Position numbers and translations under genes: made by a program. Shown piece after piece: positions 43,987-53,487 of a DNA stretch of 64,000 nucleotides. The DNA is from JALOAT01 sp041685115 (GTDB lineage: Bacteria; Pseudomonadota; Gammaproteobacteria; Thiohalomonadales; Thiohalomonadaceae): positions 62,001 through 126,000 of the forward strand of contig JAWLGK010000004.1 of the NCBI GenBank assembly GCA_041685115.1. Direction: 5' to 3'. The notes below the pieces were generated by a model. The model was not told the origin of the DNA. It did no database searches and was given only the letters and a program-made list of their open reading frames with translations. The number at the start of each line of letters is the position of its first letter. Positions within the stretch are counted from its first letter, which is position 1.

Positions 43987-44652
43987 TCAGGCGCCAAGCC
44001 GCTCGCCGGCCTGAGCCCGATTCCCACGCCCAGCGGTGCACGGTGGTGATTCACCCTGCAACAGGGCCTGCAAGAAAATCATCAGTTGTTCGAGCACCCT
44101 CCCGCTCGCCCGGTTGGCAGCCGCTATCCCGCTCTCCGGATTCGCGTCCGCCGGCTCCACCGCTTCGAAGACCTTGCTGCCCAACAAGTCGCCGTTACCG
44201 AACAGGCGCACGCGCACGGCGACGTGCACCGCGCTGGTGTCGCCGTCGAAGTGCTGACTGAGATCGAGGACTTCACTGTCCAGGCGAACATCGCTCGCCA
44301 CGGGTGCGGCGGGCGTGAGCACGCCGCGAAAGAGGTTGCTCCACTCGGCGGCGGTCACCAGCAGCGGATGGAACATGCGCGCCGGGCTCTCGGCCCAGCG
44401 GTGGAAGGCGAAATACTGGATGCGGGCATCGCCCTGGCGATAGGCGAAGCCCGTGCTGTCAAAGCCCGGCGCGGCGCGTGGTGAATTCACCATGAGGACG
44501 TGACAACCGGGGGCACGTTGCAGGGCCGGCACCGCCGCTGCGCCCTCGAGCAGATAGACCTTTTGCGGCTGGGACGCGGGGCGCCCGACGAACGACGTGC
44601 AACCGGCCAGCGCCAGCACCATGACAAGCAGCGGCAATGGACCACCCATCAT
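43987..44652 (-). CDS. ABC-transport auxiliary lipoprotein (PqiC/ABC_trans_aux type)
   Basis: 221 residues. Lipobox LALAGC follows a short hydrophobic N-terminus. The family shows a beta-rich domain beginning KVYLLEGAAAVPAL and GFAYRQGDARIQYFAFHRWA, as in PqiC and related proteins that partner MCE transporters in the periplasm. It starts by ATGA overlap with the MCE gene and ends 39 bases before the hemJ-like gene. Substrate unknown; phospholipid or other lipid trafficking is likely. Confidence 0.82.
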   Translation of the reverse strand: MMGGPLPLLVMVLALAGCTSFVGRPASQPQKVYLLEGAAAVPALQRAPGCHVLMVNSPRAAPGFDSTGFAYRQGDARIQYFAFHRWAESPARMFHPLLVTAAEWSNLFRGVLTPAAPVASDVRLDSEVLDLSQHFDGDTSAVHVAVRVRLFGNGDLLGSKVFEAVEPADANPESGIAAANRASGRVLEQLMIFLQALLQGESPPCTAGRGNRAQAGERLGA

Positions 44653-45506
44653 TCCCCCGGCCCGGCCACTGGTGCCGGTGCACCACGGATGAGCACGCTG
44701 GGATCGCGCTCGATGAGTTCGCTGGCGCCGCGCAGATTGGCCGCGGTCTGACGCAACTCCTCCACCACCGCACCGGCCTCGGGCAGGGTGTCTCCCGTGA
44801 AACGGCGCAGTTCCTGTCCGGTCACTTCCACTTCCCGGCGCAGGCTCTCGCCGGTGCGATTGAACTCCTTCGCCATCTGCTCGACGGCAACGGCGCTTCG
44901 GCGCAACTGCTCCACCAGCTGGGGCATACCCTCTCCCGCCGCGCGCGTGTGATCGGCCAGTTGTTCGAGATGCATGAGGGTGCGCGTAATCGAGGCTCGA
45001 TTGCTTTCGTCCAGCAGTGCGTCCACCTTGCCGGCCGCATCGCCGAGCTGGGTCAACAGCTTGCTCACTTTTTCTTCCAGTTGCGCAAAATCCGACGGCT
45101 CGCTACGGATCATGCGCAAGCCTTCCGGCCCCACCGGCGCCGGCGGCGAATGCGCCGTGCCGCCGGACAGGTTGATGGTCATGAGTCCGGTCAGGCCCTG
45201 CATTTCCATGGACGCGACGGTATCGGCCTTCACCGGCGTGCCCTCACGCACCTCCAGTACCAGGCGCACCCGGGTGGGATCGTCCGGCGCCAGGGAGATC
45301 TCCGCCACCCGCCCTACGTTGACACCGTGATAGCGCACCGCCGAATCGATGCTCAGCCCGGACACCGACTCCGACGTATAGACCAGATAGGACTCATGCC
45401 TCACGCGCACTTCGCCGGTACTCAGCCACAACACCCCGAGGACGAAGGCCGCCCCCAGCAGCAGCACGAACAAGCCGATGAGCAAATAGCTCAGGCGCGT
45501 ATCCAT
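44649..45506 (-). CDS. MlaD-like MCE domain protein
   Basis: 285 residues: one membrane segment (8-28), an MCE domain (about 38-115, VSGLSIDSAVRYHGVNVGRV and GLTGLMTINLSGG), then a long helical region (about 135-260) of the type that forms the tunnel in MCE hexamers. It binds the transported lipid between membranes. It overlaps the ATPase gene by 16 bases and the lipoprotein gene by 4. The MCE family fits phospholipid transport, with the substrate not readable. Confidence 0.9.
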   Translation of the reverse strand: MDTRLSYLLIGLFVLLLGAAFVLGVLWLSTGEVRVRHESYLVYTSESVSGLSIDSAVRYHGVNVGRVAEISLAPDDPTRVRLVLEVREGTPVKADTVASMEMQGLTGLMTINLSGGTAHSPPAPVGPEGLRMIRSEPSDFAQLEEKVSKLLTQLGDAAGKVDALLDESNRASITRTLMHLEQLADHTRAAGEGMPQLVEQLRRSAVAVEQMAKEFNRTGESLRREVEVTGQELRRFTGDTLPEAGAVVEELRQTAANLRGASELIERDPSVLIRGAPAPVAGPGE

Positions 45507-46267
45507 GCCTGTTGCGCCGCGCGGCTACGGGGACTGTGAAAAAAGGCCCGGACCGCCGGGTCCGTCGAGGCCGCCAGTTGCTTCATGGTGCCCTCGGCCA
45601 GCACCCGCGCCTCGCCCAGGAGCACGACCCGATCGGCTATCCGCCATAGCGAGTCCATATCATGCGTGACCATGACCACGGTCAGACCGAGCGACGTCCT
45701 GAGGTGCAGGACCAGATTGTCGAGGGCGTCCGCACTCAGCGGATCCAGTCCCGAAACCGGTTCATCGAGGAACAGCAACTCCGGATCGAGGGCGATGGCG
45801 CGAGCGAGTCCGGCGCGCTTGGTCATGCCGCCCGAAAGCTGGGCCGGATACAGGTCGCCCGCCTCGGGCGTCAAGCCGGTGAGGGCGATCTTGAGCGCAG
45901 CCAATTGTTCGATGAAGGCACGGCTCAGGGTGGTGTGCTCGTGTAGCGGTACGGCTACGTTCTGTGCGACGGTGCGATCGGAAAACAGCGCCCCATGCTG
46001 GAACAGCACGCCGACGTGACGTCGCAATGCCAGGGATTCCCGCTCGGACAGCGCGTAGGCGTCATGGCCGAGCACCACCACCTTGCCGGCGGTGGGACGC
46101 TGCAACAGGGCCATTTCGCGCATGAGCGTGGTCTTGCCGCTGCCGCTGCCGCCCACGATGGCGAAGATCTCGCCGCGGTACACCCGCAGGGAAAGGCGCT
46201 CGTGCACGCGGCGCTTGCCGTAGTACGTAGTGACCTCCCGCACGTCCACCACCACCTCGGCGCTCAC
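45491..46267 (-). CDS. MlaF-like ABC transporter ATPase
   Basis: 258 residues. Walker A GGSGSGKTT, Q-loop VLFQHGALFSD, signature LSGGMTKRAG, Walker B ELLFLDEPVSGLDP and switch His in VTHDMDS are all intact; LSGGMxxRxxLARA is the MlaF-type signature. Start is GTG 46267, in GTGA overlap with the permease. It powers the MlaE-type permease for lipid transfer. Confidence 0.93.
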   Translation of the reverse strand: MSAEVVVDVREVTTYYGKRRVHERLSLRVYRGEIFAIVGGSGSGKTTLMREMALLQRPTAGKVVVLGHDAYALSERESLALRRHVGVLFQHGALFSDRTVAQNVAVPLHEHTTLSRAFIEQLAALKIALTGLTPEAGDLYPAQLSGGMTKRAGLARAIALDPELLFLDEPVSGLDPLSADALDNLVLHLRTSLGLTVVMVTHDMDSLWRIADRVVLLGEARVLAEGTMKQLAASTDPAVRAFFHSPRSRAAQQAWIRA

Positions 46268-47397
46268 AGGCCCGTCTCGCTGAACAGGATGGAGAACAGC
46301 GCATCCACCACGATGACCAGAAAAATGGCCTGCACCACGCTCACGGTGGTCTGGCGTCCCACGCTCTCTGCGCTGTCGGCCACGCGAAAACCCTGGAAGC
46401 AGCCGACGCCGGCGATGATGGCGGCGAACACGGGGGCCTTGCCGATGCCGATGAGATAAGACGAGAGGCTGACCGATTCGCCGACCCGTTCCATGAATAC
46501 CGCGGGACTGATGCCCAGCACCGCGTTGGAGATGACGATGCCGCCGAACAGCCCCATCATGTCGGCCCATACCGTCAACAGCGGCAGGGTGACGACCAGT
46601 GCGGCCAGTTTCGGCAACACCAGTTGTTCGATGGGGTCGATGCCCATGGTGCGCAGGGCGTCGATCTCCTCGTTCACTTTCATGGTGCCGATCTCGGCGG
46701 TGTAGGCCGAGCCGGTACGACCGGCCACGATGACCGCGGCGATAAGCGGTGCCAACTCGCGCAACATGGCCAGGCCGACCAGGTCGGCGATGTACATGTT
46801 GGCGCCGTACAGCTGCAGTTGGACACCGCCTTGATAGGCGATCACCACACCCAGCAGGAACGCCAGCAGGCCCACGATGGGCAGGGCCCGGTAGCCTGAG
46901 GCCGCCAGATTCGTCCAGAACGGCGCCCAGCGCGCCCGGCGCGGACCGGCCAGCACCGCGCTGGCAGTCACCGCAGTCTGGCCGACGAAGGACATGAAAC
47001 CCGCGCCCTGCACCAGCAGCCCGACACCCTGGCGGCCAAGCCCCTCCAGCCCGCCTTGGGCGCGGCCATGGCGCACGGGATGGGGCGGGGGTGCATGACG
47101 GCCAATCAGTGCGAACAAGGCCTCGGCGGCGGGATTCATGCCCGACAGGCTGACCCGCCGCCCGTCCCGTTCCAGCCGACAGCACAGGTCGTACAGCAAC
47201 AGGGCGCCGGCGGAATCCAGACCCGTCACCGTGGAGAGCTCCACACGCACGGCCCCTCTGCCCGGCACCCGGAGGTTCTGAAAGGCCTGCTCGACCCCGG
47301 CCAGTTCCAGGACCGTCCAGGGACCGCTGCAGACCAGGCAATCCGTCCCGCTGTGCACGCGGGCGGCCTGCCGTTGCTTCTTCCAGTGCCACTCCAT
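46264..47397 (-). CDS. STAS-MlaE fusion, ABC transporter permease
   Basis: 377 residues: an N-terminal STAS-like domain (about 20-110, VELSTVTGLDSAGALLLYDL) and the MlaE permease (about 125-377) with FLLGVVIAYQGGVQLQLYGA, RELAPLIAAVIVAGRTGSAY (the conserved RELGPxLTAxxVAGRxG region) and GTMKVNEEIDALRTMGIDP. In E. coli the STAS protein MlaB is separate, so fusion here replaces it. It starts 16 bases after the debranching enzyme. It is the first gene of the mla part of the run. Confidence 0.92.
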   Translation of the reverse strand: MEWHWKKQRQAARVHSGTDCLVCSGPWTVLELAGVEQAFQNLRVPGRGAVRVELSTVTGLDSAGALLLYDLCCRLERDGRRVSLSGMNPAAEALFALIGRHAPPPHPVRHGRAQGGLEGLGRQGVGLLVQGAGFMSFVGQTAVTASAVLAGPRRARWAPFWTNLAASGYRALPIVGLLAFLLGVVIAYQGGVQLQLYGANMYIADLVGLAMLRELAPLIAAVIVAGRTGSAYTAEIGTMKVNEEIDALRTMGIDPIEQLVLPKLAALVVTLPLLTVWADMMGLFGGIVISNAVLGISPAVFMERVGESVSLSSYLIGIGKAPVFAAIIAGVGCFQGFRVADSAESVGRQTTVSVVQAIFLVIVVDALFSILFSETGL

Positions 47398-47413
47398 GGC
47401 CTCTGCCCACGGT

Positions 47414-49468
47414 CTATGCGCTCGTCGGGGGCGCCGTTTTGGCCCAGCAACGCAACACCTCGGCGACGCTCCAGGCCTGAGCCACGCAACCGCGCGGCAC
47501 GTACGGCGGCTCTGCGTCGAAGATCTCGCTGATGGAACCCACGCAGGCCTCGCCGAAATGCTCGATGAATCCCTCCAGGGCGCGTCGCGCCCCCGCGTGG
47601 TCATCCGGGTGGACGCGCAGCCAGGCGTCCACGAAGGGGCCAACCAGCCAACCCCACACCGTTCCTTGATGATAGGCGGCGTCACGCGCATGCAGATCGC
47701 CGAAGTAGCGCGCCTTGTAATCGGGATGGTCGGGCGCCAGCGAGCGCAGGCCCACGGGCGTCAGCAACCGGCGTTCCACCTCGTGCAGTACCGGCTGCCA
47801 GCGCTCCTGCGCCAAGACCGGGTGACGCAGGGAGAACGCCAGCAGCTGGTTGGGGCGGAACGCGCTGTCGTCGCCGTTTTCACCATCGACCACGTCATAG
47901 AGGTAACCACCGTGCGGGTACCAGAAGCGCTCGTTGAACGAGGCCTGGACACGATCGGCATGGGCCGCATAGGGCTGCGCGGCCGCGTCACCCTGCGCCT
48001 CCCGCACCCAGCCTTCCAGCAGCCGCAGGGCGTTGTACCAAAGGCCGTTGATCTCCACCGCCTTGCCACGGCGCGGCGTGACCACCCAGTCACCCACCTT
48101 GGCGTCCATCCAGGTGAGCTGGTAGCCGGGGAGTCCTTGCTTGAGCAGGCCGTCGGCGGGGTCGACGCCGATGCAAAAGCGCGTGCCACACAGGTGGGCT
48201 GCGATGATCTGCTCCAACACGGGCAGCAACGCGTCGACGATGGCGCGATTTCCGCGGTGCGTCACATACCGATCGATGGCGTGGAAGAACCACAACGTGG
48301 CGTCGGCGGTGTGGTACAGCCCCTCGTCATGGCTCTCGGGGAACATGTTGGGGATGAGGCCGTCACGCACGTAATGGGCAAAGGTGCGCAGGATCCAGCC
48401 GGCCTCGATGTGGCGGCCCGTAACCATGGTGAGGCCTTCCAGCGAAATCATGGTGTCGCGGCCCCAATCGGTGAACCAGTGGTAGCCCGCAATCACCGAG
48501 CGCACCTCATCACCGGCGGCGTGGGCGCGGGCGGCATCGCGCACACGACCTGCGGGCGTGATGATGAACTGGTCGGCGGCGAGCACCAGTTCCTCCACTG
48601 GCGTGTCACGCACTCGCGGGTCGGCCATGCTCACCAGGCGCTCGCGGCGGCGACGCTCGTACGCCAGGGCCTCCTGTGGTTCCAGGGCAAGCACCGTATG
48701 CCACGGCTCGGTGGAGGCGACCAAGGCGGCATCGCGGCCGGGGCTCAGGTCCGCGGCAAAATAGCCGGGCGTCCACATGGTGCCGCGGGAGTCGTAGCCG
48801 CGATCGGCCTCCACGCGCAGGAACACTTCCTTGGTAATACCGCCGTCAGCGACCATCACCGAACGGATGCCGCGCATGAGCACGCGCAACACCGGGAGTT
48901 CCGGGCCGGCGGAGATCTCGTAATGCTCGCCCGCCACCTTGAGCTCGTAAGGCCACACGGCCTGCAGCTCGTTGCGGCCCTCGTGGGCGCGGAAATGCAT
49001 GGAGGGACGCACCTCCAGGCGCAGGGATTCGGGCCCGGCGAGCAGGCGATAGATCAGGTACACGGTGTTCTGCCGGTGCGGCATGAAGAGGTGGCGCTCG
49101 ATGATTACGTCTTCCATCTCGAAGCGCCACACGGGCAGCCCGGCCTCCAGGCGGAATTCACGCAGGTGATCGCGGGCGGGTATGTCCAGCTCACCGAGGC
49201 CGCGCTCCTCCCCGCCCAAGCACAGGCTGCGCCCGTCCGGCAGCTGCACCGTCTCCACCACGTGCTTGAGCATGACCATGCGCCCGAGGGGCGCCGGCAT
49301 GGCGGCTACCAGCATGCCGTGATGGCGGCGGGTGGTCACGCCCGACACCGTGCCCGAGGCGTAGCCGCCCAGGCCGTTGGTCACCAGCCATTCCCGGGTG
49401 AGCAGGGCTTCGGTGTCACCGCCGCTCGCCGGCCAGGGCATGCGGCGAACCCGGTCGGCCGTGCTCAT
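47414..49468 (-). CDS. Amylo-alpha-1,6-glucosidase (glycogen debranching enzyme, GDE type)
   Basis: 684 residues. The N-terminal domain starts EWLVTNGLGGYASGTVSGVT and has RRHHGMLVAA; the (alpha/alpha)6 domain has YHWFTDWGRDTMISLEGLTM, the GDE signature, and LKQGLPGYQLTWMDAKVGDW with YHQGTVWGWLVGPF near the end. It removes alpha-1,6 branches from glycogen or limit dextrins. ATG 49468 overlaps the treZ stop by 4 bases. Context with treZ and zwf points to glycogen and trehalose metabolism. Confidence 0.92.
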   Translation of the reverse strand: MSTADRVRRMPWPASGGDTEALLTREWLVTNGLGGYASGTVSGVTTRRHHGMLVAAMPAPLGRMVMLKHVVETVQLPDGRSLCLGGEERGLGELDIPARDHLREFRLEAGLPVWRFEMEDVIIERHLFMPHRQNTVYLIYRLLAGPESLRLEVRPSMHFRAHEGRNELQAVWPYELKVAGEHYEISAGPELPVLRVLMRGIRSVMVADGGITKEVFLRVEADRGYDSRGTMWTPGYFAADLSPGRDAALVASTEPWHTVLALEPQEALAYERRRRERLVSMADPRVRDTPVEELVLAADQFIITPAGRVRDAARAHAAGDEVRSVIAGYHWFTDWGRDTMISLEGLTMVTGRHIEAGWILRTFAHYVRDGLIPNMFPESHDEGLYHTADATLWFFHAIDRYVTHRGNRAIVDALLPVLEQIIAAHLCGTRFCIGVDPADGLLKQGLPGYQLTWMDAKVGDWVVTPRRGKAVEINGLWYNALRLLEGWVREAQGDAAAQPYAAHADRVQASFNERFWYPHGGYLYDVVDGENGDDSAFRPNQLLAFSLRHPVLAQERWQPVLHEVERRLLTPVGLRSLAPDHPDYKARYFGDLHARDAAYHQGTVWGWLVGPFVDAWLRVHPDDHAGARRALEGFIEHFGEACVGSISEIFDAEPPYVPRGCVAQAWSVAEVLRCWAKTAPPTSA

Positions 49469-51330
49469 GATCTCATCCTCGGAACCAGTACGACGGCCGA
49501 GTGGCCCGGTATCCACCAGCTCTCTTCGTAATCCCATGGTGAAGTTCCGCGTCCCCCGTAGATCGGATTTTCACTGGACCAGATCACGTGCCAGGCGCAG
49601 CCTTCCGGCGGTGCGATGAGCGGTTCAGGCGCAGGTTCGAGCTGAAGGTCGCGGCCCAGATTGACCACCAGCAGGCGTTCGTCGTCGGGGCTGAAAAAAC
49701 GCAACACAAAACTCTCCGGCCCGAGCACGGCACCGTCCACCGTGGTGCCCTGCGCGTTGGAAAACACCGCATCGCCGCGGCGCAATGCAATCAGGTCGCG
49801 ATACATCCGGTAGACCGGCCGGTGGAGCTCGCGTTCCGCGAGATTGAGCTTGGAGCGGATAAACGTGCCCGGATCGGCGGGATCGGGCAGGAACGATTGC
49901 ATTTCGGGCTGCGCCAGGCTGCGGAACTGGGCGAGGAACTCGGCGCGGCCGTCGCGCACGTTGCGCGCCAGCCCGTCGCGGTGATCGGCGAAATAGAAGA
50001 ACGGTGACGAGGCGGCGAATTCCTGTCCCTGGAAGATGAGCGGTGTCTGTTGCCCGAGCATCAGCAGCGCGCTCATGGCGCGAAAGCGTCCCGGACTGGT
50101 GAGCATGTGGCAGCGCAGCCCGCGCCCGGAGTTGGCCACCTGATCGTGATTGTCGAGGAAGTGGATGAAACGCGGGCCCGGGATGCCGAAGGTGGGCGTG
50201 CCGCGGCGCTTGCGCTGCCACAGGTAGCGCTGCCCCTGATACAGGAAGGCATGTTTGGCCGCCGATACCAGTTCCTGGGGCTTGCCGTGATAATCGGTGT
50301 AATAGGCCTCGTTGCGGCCGGTCATGGCCACCATGGCGCTGTGGTGGAAATCATCGTTCCAGAGCGCATCCACGCCGTAGCCGCCCTGTTCCGGGATGTG
50401 CACCAGCTGCACCTTCTGGGGTTCGTTCTCCGCAATCACGTAGACGGGCCGTCCCTGCCCTGCCTCACGGGCCCGGCGCGTCACGGCCGCGACGATGTGG
50501 TCCGCCGACGCGTCGTGAATGTCCTGGGTGGCATCGAGACGCAGGCCGTCGAGGTGGAATTCCTCAATCCAGTAGCCGGCATTGGCCAGGAAGAACTCAC
50601 GCACCGGGCCGCAGCCCGGGCCGTCGAAATTGGTGGCGGCGCCCCAGTCGGTGACCCGCGTGGGATGCACGAAGGAGTCGGAGAATTCGCCCAGATAATT
50701 GCCCTCCGGACCGAAGTGGTTATAGACCACGTCGAGGATGACCCCCAGGCCGTAAGCATGTGCCTCGTCCACGAAGCGGCGCATGTCGTCGGGCGTGCCG
50801 TAGAGGCGCGTGGGGGCGAACAGGTCCACGCCGTCGTAGCCCCAGCCGAAGCGCCCGACGAAATCCGCCACCGGCAGCAGTTCGATGCAGGTGATGCCCA
50901 GGTCCGCCAATGCCTGGAGTTGCTGGCGGGCCGCCGCCCAGGTGCCTTCCTCGGTGAAGGTACCGACGTGCAGCTCGTAGATGATCTGGCGACGCCAGTC
51001 GAGCCCGCGCCAAGTCTCGCCGCGCCACGTGAACGCGGACGGGTCCACGATCTCTGAGGGGCCGTTGGGCCCCTCCGGCTGAAAACGGGAGGCCGGATCG
51101 GGCAAGGCGCGGGTACCGTCCAACAGGTAGCGGTAATGCTGGCCGGCGGCGGCCTCCGCCACCAGACCGCTGTGGTAGCCGCCGTCCTCCGGCGCGAGCA
51201 ACGTGCGCTGCCCGGATTCCTCGATAACCACCTCCACTTGTCGTGCGCGCGGCGCCCACACCCGGAAATGCACGCCGCGGGGCTGCACTTCCGCTCCCAC
51301 GGGCAGCCGGCGCCGAGGCGCTCCCTGCAT
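49465..51330 (-). CDS. treZ: Malto-oligosyltrehalose trehalohydrolase
   Basis: 621 residues. An N-terminal beta domain (1-100, GVHFRVWAPRARQVEVVIEE) precedes a GH13 barrel with EFHLDGLRLDATQDIHD (nucleophile Asp near 260), VYVIAENEPQ (acid/base Glu near 298) and FIHFLDNHDQ. TreZ releases trehalose from maltooligosyltrehalose, made by TreY; treY is not in this window. ATG 51330 is preceded by CGGAG. It overlaps the debranching gene by 4 bases and follows zwf by 47 bases. Confidence 0.94.
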   Translation of the reverse strand: MQGAPRRRLPVGAEVQPRGVHFRVWAPRARQVEVVIEESGQRTLLAPEDGGYHSGLVAEAAAGQHYRYLLDGTRALPDPASRFQPEGPNGPSEIVDPSAFTWRGETWRGLDWRRQIIYELHVGTFTEEGTWAAARQQLQALADLGITCIELLPVADFVGRFGWGYDGVDLFAPTRLYGTPDDMRRFVDEAHAYGLGVILDVVYNHFGPEGNYLGEFSDSFVHPTRVTDWGAATNFDGPGCGPVREFFLANAGYWIEEFHLDGLRLDATQDIHDASADHIVAAVTRRAREAGQGRPVYVIAENEPQKVQLVHIPEQGGYGVDALWNDDFHHSAMVAMTGRNEAYYTDYHGKPQELVSAAKHAFLYQGQRYLWQRKRRGTPTFGIPGPRFIHFLDNHDQVANSGRGLRCHMLTSPGRFRAMSALLMLGQQTPLIFQGQEFAASSPFFYFADHRDGLARNVRDGRAEFLAQFRSLAQPEMQSFLPDPADPGTFIRSKLNLAERELHRPVYRMYRDLIALRRGDAVFSNAQGTTVDGAVLGPESFVLRFFSPDDERLLVVNLGRDLQLEPAPEPLIAPPEGCAWHVIWSSENPIYGGRGTSPWDYEESWWIPGHSAVVLVPRMRS

Positions 51331-51377
51331 GTCTCCGTCCCTGTCCTTTGGTCCGGGGGTAAAGTGTAGCCGTGCGG

Positions 51378-52877
51378 TCAGACCACCTCGTCCGGCGACA
51401 GCCAGGCGCGGCCATCCGTGGCAACCAACAGGTCGGCCGCCTCCGGCCCCCAGGTCCCCGGGTTGTAGTTGGGGAAATCGGCTGGCGGATTGTGCGTCCA
51501 GAAATCGATGAGCGGCATCAGCCAGCGCCAGGCCGCTTCCACCTGGTCGGTACGCATGAACAGGGTCGGATCGCCTTCCATCAGGTCCCGCAGCAGGGTT
51601 TCGTAGGCGGCCGGCACGGCCGAGCCGAAGGCCTCGCGGTAGTTGAAGCGCATCTGCACCGGCTTGAGACACATGCAATAGCCCGGCTCTTTGGCGGCAA
51701 AGTGCAGATGCACGCCCTGATCGGGCTTGATACGCACCACCAGTTGCGCCGGTGCGGTGTTCAGGCCCACGCAACCGGGGAAGAAGCAGTGCGGCACGGC
51801 GCGGAAGCGGATGGCGATCTCCGAAAGATCCGCCGCCAGACGCTTGCCGCTGCGCAGGTAGAAGGGCACACCCTGCCAGCGCCAGTTGTCGATGAACGCC
51901 CGCAGCGCGGCGAAGGTCTCCGTCGACGAAACCGGCGCCACGCCGGGCTCCTCGCGATAGGCGCACGTCCGTTCACCGCCCAGCCAGCCGCCGCGGTACT
52001 GCCCACGGGCGCCCAACTGGCCGGCGGCATGCGGCTCTATGGGTCGCAGGGCATTCATCACATCCATCTTGCGGCTGCGGATCTCCTCCGGCGCATAGGA
52101 TACCGGCGGCTCCATGGCCGTGAGGCACAGCAGCTGGAGCAGGTGGTTCTGCACCATGTCCCGCAAGGCGCCGGTCTCTTCGTAATAACCCCCACGCTCG
52201 CCGATGCCCTCTCGTTCCGCCACCGTGATGGCCACGTGGTCCACGTAGTTGCGATTCCAGATAGGCTCGAACATGGGATTGGCGAAACGCAGGGCGAGCA
52301 CGTTCTGCACCGTCTCCTTACCCAGGAAGTGGTCGATGCGGAATATCTGCTCCTCGTGAAAATGGCGGCGCAGCTCGGCGTCGATGGCGCGGAAGGAATC
52401 CAGGTCATGGCCGAGCGGCTTTTCGACCACCACGCGCACCCGAGCCCGCTCCCGGTGCAGGCCCTGGGCCGCGAGCTGCTGCACCGCGGTGGCAAACAGG
52501 TCGGGCGGAATGGCCAGGTAGAACACCACCTCGGGGGCGGTGTTCCAGGCGCGGGCCTGTGACTCCAGGCGCTCACCCAAACGGGCGTAATCCTGTGGCT
52601 GCTGCACATCGAAGGACAGGTAATGCAGAGTCCCGGCAAAGGCGTCCCAATCGGCCTGCACGGGCTCGCCGCGCCGGGAATGGCACCCCACGGCCTCGCG
52701 GTAACGGGCCGCGAGTGCGGCATCGTCCAGGGGTCGCCGCCCCAGGCCCAGCAGCATGAAGGGCTCGGGCAGTTGCCCGTCGAGTTTGAGATTGAACAGC
52801 GCGGGCAGGATCTTCCGCGCAGCCAGGCTGCCGTTGGCGCCGAACAGCACGAACAGCACGCCCCGGCGGCCCGTCAT
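51378..52877 (-). CDS. zwf: Glucose-6-phosphate dehydrogenase
   Basis: 499 residues. The active site is typical: RIDHFLGKE (near 180) and the catalytic His in DMVQNHLLQ (near 250), with EKPLGHDLDS and the conserved NPMFEPIWNRNYVDHV. The N-terminal nucleotide-binding motif reads LFGANGSLAARKI instead of the usual GASGDLAKRK, so the conserved Asp is Ser. ATG 52877 has GGAG 8 bases upstream; an ATG at 52916 would add 13 residues. It is the first gene of an eight-gene run on the minus strand. Confidence 0.93.
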   Translation of the reverse strand: MTGRRGVLFVLFGANGSLAARKILPALFNLKLDGQLPEPFMLLGLGRRPLDDAALAARYREAVGCHSRRGEPVQADWDAFAGTLHYLSFDVQQPQDYARLGERLESQARAWNTAPEVVFYLAIPPDLFATAVQQLAAQGLHRERARVRVVVEKPLGHDLDSFRAIDAELRRHFHEEQIFRIDHFLGKETVQNVLALRFANPMFEPIWNRNYVDHVAITVAEREGIGERGGYYEETGALRDMVQNHLLQLLCLTAMEPPVSYAPEEIRSRKMDVMNALRPIEPHAAGQLGARGQYRGGWLGGERTCAYREEPGVAPVSSTETFAALRAFIDNWRWQGVPFYLRSGKRLAADLSEIAIRFRAVPHCFFPGCVGLNTAPAQLVVRIKPDQGVHLHFAAKEPGYCMCLKPVQMRFNYREAFGSAVPAAYETLLRDLMEGDPTLFMRTDQVEAAWRWLMPLIDFWTHNPPADFPNYNPGTWGPEAADLLVATDGRAWLSPDEVV

Positions 52878-53070
52878 GGCTGCCGCTCCGGGCACATGCG
52901 TGGCGACATGCTGCATCGGGTGACATCGCTCATACGGTCAACTGTAGGCTGTGTGTGAGCAGCTTCCGTTGGCAATTCGAAGCCGACGAACCGACACCCG
53001 CAGGATTTCCAGCGCCCCTGTCGCGGGTTACCATGGCCGCCCTTCGACTAACGCCAAGCAGAGGAACGTG

Positions 53071-53487
53071 ATGGAGCAGTACGCCTACACCCTGGAGATG
53101 AGCGTGCGCGATTACGAGTGCGACATGCAGGGCATCGTGAACAATGCCGTGTACCAGAACTACCTGGAGCACGTGCGTCACGAGTATCTGAAATCCATCG
53201 GCGTAGATTTCGCAGACTACGCGCGACGCGGCATCAACTTCGTGGTGGTGCGTATCGAGATGGATTACAAGCTGCCGCTCACATCCGGAGACCGTTTCGT
53301 GGTAGGCCTCAACATGGTGCGAGAATCGCGCATCCGCTTCGCCTTCCACCAGGACATCTATCGCCTGTCCGACATGAAGCCGGTGATCAAGGCCAAGGTG
53401 ATCGGTACCGCCATGAACGCCAGGGGCCGGCCGGAGATCCCTACCGAGGTGGAACAGCTGCTCGGAGGTTCAGAAGAGAAAAGCTGA
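53071..53487 (+). CDS. Acyl-CoA thioesterase (hot-dog fold, YbgC/FadM-like)
   Basis: 138 residues with the 4HBT signature DMQGIVNNAVYQNYLEHVRH (catalytic Asp and GIVxxxxY) and the strand core GINFVVVRIEMDYKLPLTSG. It hydrolyses acyl-CoA; the YbgC and FadM types differ in substrate and cannot be separated by eye. ATG 53071 follows GAGGAA by 6 bases. A composite palindromic island starts at its stop codon, in the convergent gap with the S24 gene. Confidence 0.9.
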   Translation: MEQYAYTLEMSVRDYECDMQGIVNNAVYQNYLEHVRHEYLKSIGVDFADYARRGINFVVVRIEMDYKLPLTSGDRFVVGLNMVRESRIRFAFHQDIYRLSDMKPVIKAKVIGTAMNARGRPEIPTEVEQLLGGSEEKS

